A DNA stretch of 64,000 bases. Source: Curtobacterium sp. MR_MD2014. Lineage in GTDB: Bacteria > Actinomycetota > Actinomycetes > Actinomycetales > Microbacteriaceae. The stretch covers positions 2,542,001-2,606,000 of the forward strand of contig NZ_CP009755.1 in assembly GCF_000772085.1 (NCBI RefSeq), read 5' to 3'. A program made the position numbers and the translations under genes. The notes under the pieces are model-generated. The model was given only the letters and a program-made list of their open reading frames with translations, ran no database searches and had not been told where the DNA came from. This document shows positions 59,045 through 64,000 of the stretch, in pieces; position 1 is the stretch's first letter, and each line of letters starts with the position of its first letter.

Positions 59045-60094
59045 TCAGGCGGAGCGCCGCACCACGAGCTCGGGCAGCAGCAGCGTCTCGTCGAGGGGCT
59101 CCCCCTCGACGACGGCCCGGACCGCCTCGAGCACCCGCTGCCCCATCGCCATGAAGTCCTGGCGCACGGTGGTGAGCGGCGGGGTGAAGTGCGCGGCCTC
59201 GGGGATGTCGTCGAACCCCACCACGGCGATGTCGTCCGGCACGCGGAGTCCCTCGTCGGCGAAGGCGTGCAGCACCCCGAGCGCCATCTGGTCGTTGCCG
59301 GCGAAGACCGCGTCGACCGCGTGCACGTCGATCGTCCGCGCCGCCGCGAAGCCGCTCGCCGGGGTCCAGTCGCCGTCGAGCACGACCGGTTCGAGTCCGG
59401 CGTCGCGCATGATCCGCCCGTAGGTCTCCCGGCGGACCTCGGACTCCTGGGACACCGCGGGTCCGGCGATGTGCACGACGCGGCGGTGCCCTCGGGCGAA
59501 CAGGTGCTCCATCACGAGCGTGGTGCCCGCGGCCTGGTCGATCGCGACGGCGGCGACACTGCGTGCCGCCGGGGTCCGGACGGCGTCGCGCTGCACGGCG
59601 TTCGCGACGACGACCGGCACGGTGACCGGGATCGTCAGCGACGCGAGCGCGTCGAGCACGCGGTTGTCGGCAGCGACCAGCACGATCGCGGCGACGTCCT
59701 GCGCGAGCAGCGTGGTGAGCGCCCCGGACAGGTCCACGGGGCGCGGGTCGTCCGGCAGCGTCGAGAGCAGCACGTGGTACCCGGCCGAGCGCGCGGCCCG
59801 CTCGAAGCCCACCGCGGTGCTCGACGGTCCGTACAGCGCGTCGCCCGCGGTGATGATGCCGAGCGCGCGACTGCGTCCGCCGGCGAGGGCGCGGGCGGCG
59901 GCACGCGGACGGTAGCCGAGCTCGGCGACGGCGTCGGTGACCTGCGACCGGTAGGCGTCGCGGACGGTCGGATCGCCGTTGATCACGCGGGAGACGGTCT
60001 GGTGGGAGACCCCGGCGCGCTCGGCGACGTCGAAGATCGTCGGGGCCTTCCGGCGTCTGCCGCCGGGACCCCCGAGCGCGGTCGTTGTCGTCAC
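59045..60094 (-). CDS. LacI-family repressor, probable regulator of araBDA-aldO and chvE-gguAB
   Basis: A 349-residue LacI/GalR protein. After a short basic start the DNA-binding motif is TIFDVAERAGVSHQTVSRVI (about residues 19-38), then the YRPRAAARALAGGRS hinge and the effector domain (FAGNDQMALGVLHAFADEGL, IAVVGFDDIPEAAHFTPPLT). It is divergent from the chvE-type operon, whose promoter carries TGTGAGCGCTCACA; the same operator occurs twice before araB, so this protein is the best candidate for a common L-arabinose repressor. GTG 60094 has a TACGCT -10 box 7 nt upstream. Confidence 0.88.
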   Translation of the reverse strand: MTTTTALGGPGGRRRKAPTIFDVAERAGVSHQTVSRVINGDPTVRDAYRSQVTDAVAELGYRPRAAARALAGGRSRALGIITAGDALYGPSSTAVGFERAARSAGYHVLLSTLPDDPRPVDLSGALTTLLAQDVAAIVLVAADNRVLDALASLTIPVTVPVVVANAVQRDAVRTPAARSVAAVAIDQAAGTTLVMEHLFARGHRRVVHIAGPAVSQESEVRRETYGRIMRDAGLEPVVLDGDWTPASGFAAARTIDVHAVDAVFAGNDQMALGVLHAFADEGLRVPDDIAVVGFDDIPEAAHFTPPLTTVRQDFMAMGQRVLEAVRAVVEGEPLDETLLLPELVVRRSA

Positions 60095-60101
60095 GTGGCC
60101 G

Positions 60102-60107
60102 AGCGTA
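60102..60107 (-). promoter_or_regulatory. -10 box (TACGCT), leaderless promoter of the LacI gene
   Basis: On the minus strand TACGCT is followed by 7 nt and GTG 60094. Confidence 0.55.
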
Positions 60108-60155
60108 GCGTCCGGTCCGCTCGGCGCAACAACATCTCGGAACGGTCACGACGAG

Positions 60156-60197
60156 TTGACACCCCGGTACGGAACCCTCAGTATGTGAGCGCTCACA
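60156..60197 (+). promoter_or_regulatory. chvE promoter with LacI-type operator
   Basis: A consensus -35 TTGACA (60156-60161), 17 bp, then CAGTAT (60179-60184) as -10. The 14-bp palindrome TGTGAGCGCTCACA (60184-60197) starts on the last base of the -10, so bound repressor would occlude the start site. Confidence 0.82.
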
Positions 60198-60275
60198 CGA
60201 GCACATCCCACGGGGCACAGCAGCCCCAGCACCCGAGCGCGTCGAGGACGACGCGAGAGGAACAGAGGTACTTCG

Positions 60276-61409
60276 ATGATGAAGCGCAGGATCATCGCGG
60301 GGGTCGCGGCCCTCGGCATCGCGTTCTCCCTGGCAGCATGCTCGGCCGGCGGCCGTGCGTCCACCGAGGGCGGCGGCGACACCGCGGACGGCAACAAGGG
60401 CGCCCTCGTCGGCGTCGCGATGCCGACCAAGGTCTCCGAGCGGTGGATCAAGGACGGCAACGCCGTCAAGAGCGACCTCGAGAAGGCCGGCTACAAGGTC
60501 GACCTCGAGTACGGCGACAACAAGGTCCAGCAGCAGGCCCAGCAGGTCAGCAACATGATCACCAAGGGCGCGAAGGTCCTGATCATCGCGTCGATCGACG
60601 GTGGTGCACTCTCCGACCAGCTCGACGCCGCCGCCAAGGCCGGCATCAAGGTCATCTCGTACGACCGCCTGCTCACCGGCAACAAGAACGTCGACTACTA
60701 CGTGTCGTTCGACAACTACAAGGTCGGCGTCGACCAGGCCACCTCGCTCCTCACGGGGCTCGGCGTGCTGGACGACAAGGGCGAGAAGACCGGCAAGAAG
60801 GGCCCCTTCAACATCGAGGTCTTCGCCGGCTCGCTCGACGACAACAACGCCGGGTTCTTCTTCAACGGCGCGATGGACACCCTCAAGCCGTACCTCGAGG
60901 ACGGCACGCTGAAGATCGGCTCCGGCCAGGACCAGCTCTCGCAGGCCGCCACGCAGCAGTGGGACCCGGCGACCGCCAAGGCCCGCATGCAGAACCTCGT
61001 CGCGTCGACGTACTCCGGCGGCACGAAGCTCGACGGCGTGCTCTCGCCCTACGACGGCATGTCGATCGGCATCATCTCGGCCCTGCAGGGCGCCGGCTAC
61101 GGCTCGGGTGACCGTCCGCTGCCGATCGTGACCGGCCAGGACGCCGAGGCCGCCTCGGTCAAGTCGATCATCGCGGGTCAGCAGTACTCCACCATCTACA
61201 AGGACACCCGCAAGCTCGCGAAGCAGTCCGTGACGATGGCCGAGGACCTGCTCTCCGGCAAGACCCCCGAGGTCAACGACACCAAGAGCTACGACAACAA
61301 GGTCAAGGTCGTCCCGACCTACCTGTTCCAGCCCACGGTGGTGACGAAGGCCAACTACAAGGAGGTCCTCGTCGACAGCGGGTACTACACCGAAGCCGAC
61401 CTCAAGTAG
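60276..61409 (+). CDS. chvE: ChvE-type multiple-monosaccharide ABC substrate-binding lipoprotein
   Basis: A 377-residue lipoprotein: signal helix about residues 6-20 and lipobox LAAC (Cys22). The mature part is a periplasmic-binding-protein type 1 sugar binder with [48 protein letters not shown] and [20 protein letters not shown], the pattern of ChvE/XylF proteins that bind L-arabinose, D-xylose, D-galactose or D-glucose. It is the first gene of the chvE-gguA-gguB set and follows the regulated promoter at 60156. L-arabinose is the most likely ligand from the shared operator with araB. Confidence 0.92.
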   Translation: MMKRRIIAGVAALGIAFSLAACSAGGRASTEGGGDTADGNKGALVGVAMPTKVSERWIKDGNAVKSDLEKAGYKVDLEYGDNKVQQQAQQVSNMITKGAKVLIIASIDGGALSDQLDAAAKAGIKVISYDRLLTGNKNVDYYVSFDNYKVGVDQATSLLTGLGVLDDKGEKTGKKGPFNIEVFAGSLDDNNAGFFFNGAMDTLKPYLEDGTLKIGSGQDQLSQAATQQWDPATAKARMQNLVASTYSGGTKLDGVLSPYDGMSIGIISALQGAGYGSGDRPLPIVTGQDAEAASVKSIIAGQQYSTIYKDTRKLAKQSVTMAEDLLSGKTPEVNDTKSYDNKVKVVPTYLFQPTVVTKANYKEVLVDSGYYTEADLK

Positions 61410-61425
61410 GACGCAACCATCCACA

Positions 61426-61467
61426 GGACTGGAGGCGCGGTGCACCCCCGCACCGCGCCTCCAGTCC
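61426..61467 (+). terminator. Intra-operon hairpin between chvE and gguA, GGACGGGAGGC family
   Basis: GGACTGGAGGCGCGGTGC (61426-61443) pairs perfectly over 18 bp with 61450-61467, loop 6 nt. It starts 16 bp after the chvE stop. Both genes run rightward, so it probably gives partial termination or protects the 3' end of chvE mRNA, allowing more binding protein than transporter. Confidence 0.75.
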
Positions 61468-61511
61468 GTCTCCACCCGCGCCCAGGCGCGGACGACGGAA
61501 AGGCGGTCCAC

Positions 61512-63048
<1,537 letters not shown>

Positions 63049-63062
<14 letters not shown>

Positions 63063-64000
63063 GTCCGCCGCCGGCTACCTCACCGGGCAGCTCCGACAGA
63101 TCGGCCTGTTCATCGCGCTGATCGTCATCGTCATCTTCTTCCAGGTGGCGACGAACGGCATCACGCTGGCCCCGATCAACGTCTCGAACATCATCGTCCA
63201 GAACAGCTACATCCTGATCCTGGCGATCGGCATGGTCATGGTGATCATCGCCGGCCACATCGACCTGTCCGTCGGGTCGGTCGTCGCCTTCAGCGGTGCG
63301 ATGGCGGGCGTCATGATCACCCAGTGGGGCCTCCCCTGGCCGGTCGCGGCGCTCCTCTGCCTGGTCGTCGGCGCCCTCGTCGGTGCCTGGCAGGGCTTCT
63401 GGATCGCGTACTTCGGCATCCCGGCGTTCATCGTGACGCTCGCCGGCATGCTCGCGTTCCGCGGCGCCACCCAGATCGTGCTGCAGAACCAGCAGATCTC
63501 GCCCTTCCCGGAGGGCTTCCGCTCGCTCGGCTCCGGCTTCCTGCCGTCGTTCGGCACCACGGGCTACGAGCCGCTCACGATGATCCTCGGCATCGCGGCC
63601 GCCGCCGTCATGGTGATCTCGGCCTTCCGGGGCCGCATCACGCGTCGCAAGTACCAGCTCGAGAGCGAGCCGTTCGCCTGGTTCATCGTGAAGACGGCCT
63701 TCGGCGCCGCGCTCGTGATCTACGTGGCGCTGCTCCTCGCCAGCTACAACGGCACCCCGATCGTGCTCGTCGTCCTCGGTCTGCTCGTGGTCGTCTACTC
63801 GGTCGTCATGCGCAGCTCGGTGTTCGGTCGCCACGTGTACGCGATCGGTGGCAACGCCCTCGCCGCGCAGCTGTCCGGCGTCAAGACCAAGCGCGTCACG
63901 TTCCTGCTCTTCGTGAACATGGGCGTCATCGCGGCCCTGGCGGGCGTGGTCTTCACGGGCCAGCTCAACCTGGCCGCCCCGGGTGCCGGCAACGGCTTCG
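63049..64000 (+). CDS. gguB: Multiple-monosaccharide ABC transporter permease (GguB), partial
   Basis: The first 317 residues of a permease of the RbsC/AraH/GguB group, cut by the window edge. About eight transmembrane segments are visible. [20 protein letters not shown] and [20 protein letters not shown] are diagnostic, and [20 protein letters not shown] precedes the last visible helices; the GguB-specific middle region around residues 160-215 contains [15 protein letters not shown]. Start ATG 63049 lies inside the end of gguA, so translation is coupled. Confidence 0.94.

Overview
The window is about 70% G+C and tightly packed, with strong C/G preference at third codon positions, many GTG and a few TTG starts, and many 1-14 bp stop/start overlaps. 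Gene content points to a free-living, probably plant-associated actinobacterium of the Microbacteriaceae, with Curtobacterium as best guess: polyol and L-arabinose catabolism, a GH127 beta-L-arabinofuranosidase, a ChvE/GguAB-type sugar importer, an alditol oxidase and an FeS-type photolyase. The genus is inferred from gene content and base composition only; no rRNA or tRNA gene was seen.

Layout. 1-1.6 kb: histidine phosphatase (cut by the edge), then a zinc-starvation pair, a Cys-less bL36 paralogue and a COG0523-like protein, divergent around a Zur-type palindrome. 1.9-4.1 kb: an MHS-type MFS transporter and a DinB protein. 4.2-12.7 kb: a tetritol (threitol/erythritol) catabolic locus: SorC regulator, SDR and zinc polyol dehydrogenases, RbtT/DalT/CsbX-type permease, DhaKL-type ketotetrose kinase, RpiB-type isomerase and an FGGY kinase. 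12.9-15.8 kb: a LolA/DUF2092-like exported protein coupled to an ABC exporter. 15.8-20.1 kb: quinone reductase, phosphoesterase, threonine aldolase, an interrupted lipoprotein gene and a RelE/Phd toxin-antitoxin pair. 20.2-26.4 kb: ROK repressor, sugar ABC importer without its own ATPase, and a GH13 alpha-glucosidase. 26.6-35 kb: NatAB-like exporter, three TetR regulators, PnuC, two NmrA-like oxidoreductases and an APH-type kinase. 35-40.2 kb: secreted beta-helix protein, FeS photolyase, Eis-like acetyltransferase. 40.4-45.7 kb: oligopeptide-type ABC importer. 46-49.7 kb: MFS/ArsR pair, Gln-rich membrane protein, and a non-coding block with a structured-RNA candidate ahead of a 36-codon gene. 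49.8-64 kb: L-arabinose block (araB-araD-araA-aldO, GH127, two LacI regulators, chvE-gguA-gguB cut by the edge).

How it works together. GH127 can release L-arabinose from plant arabinans and glycoproteins, ChvE/GguAB can import it, and AraA/AraB/AraD carry it to D-xylulose 5-phosphate. The araB and chvE promoters share the operator TGTGAGCGCTCACA in the same position just after the -10, so one LacI protein, most likely the one encoded next to chvE, should control both. GH127 has a different palindrome (GGAAAGCGCTTTCC) and its own divergent LacI gene.

Sequence-level patterns. Fifteen genes have a TANNNT -10 box ending 6-8 nt before the start codon, the signature of leaderless transcription. 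Long hairpins with shared arm sequences recur as terminators. A 446-bp array of about 155-bp repeats fills the gap between araB and a lacI gene. Tandem repeats encode low-complexity tails or linkers on several sugar-metabolism proteins; in one case the two strands of one repeat encode the tails of two overlapping convergent genes.
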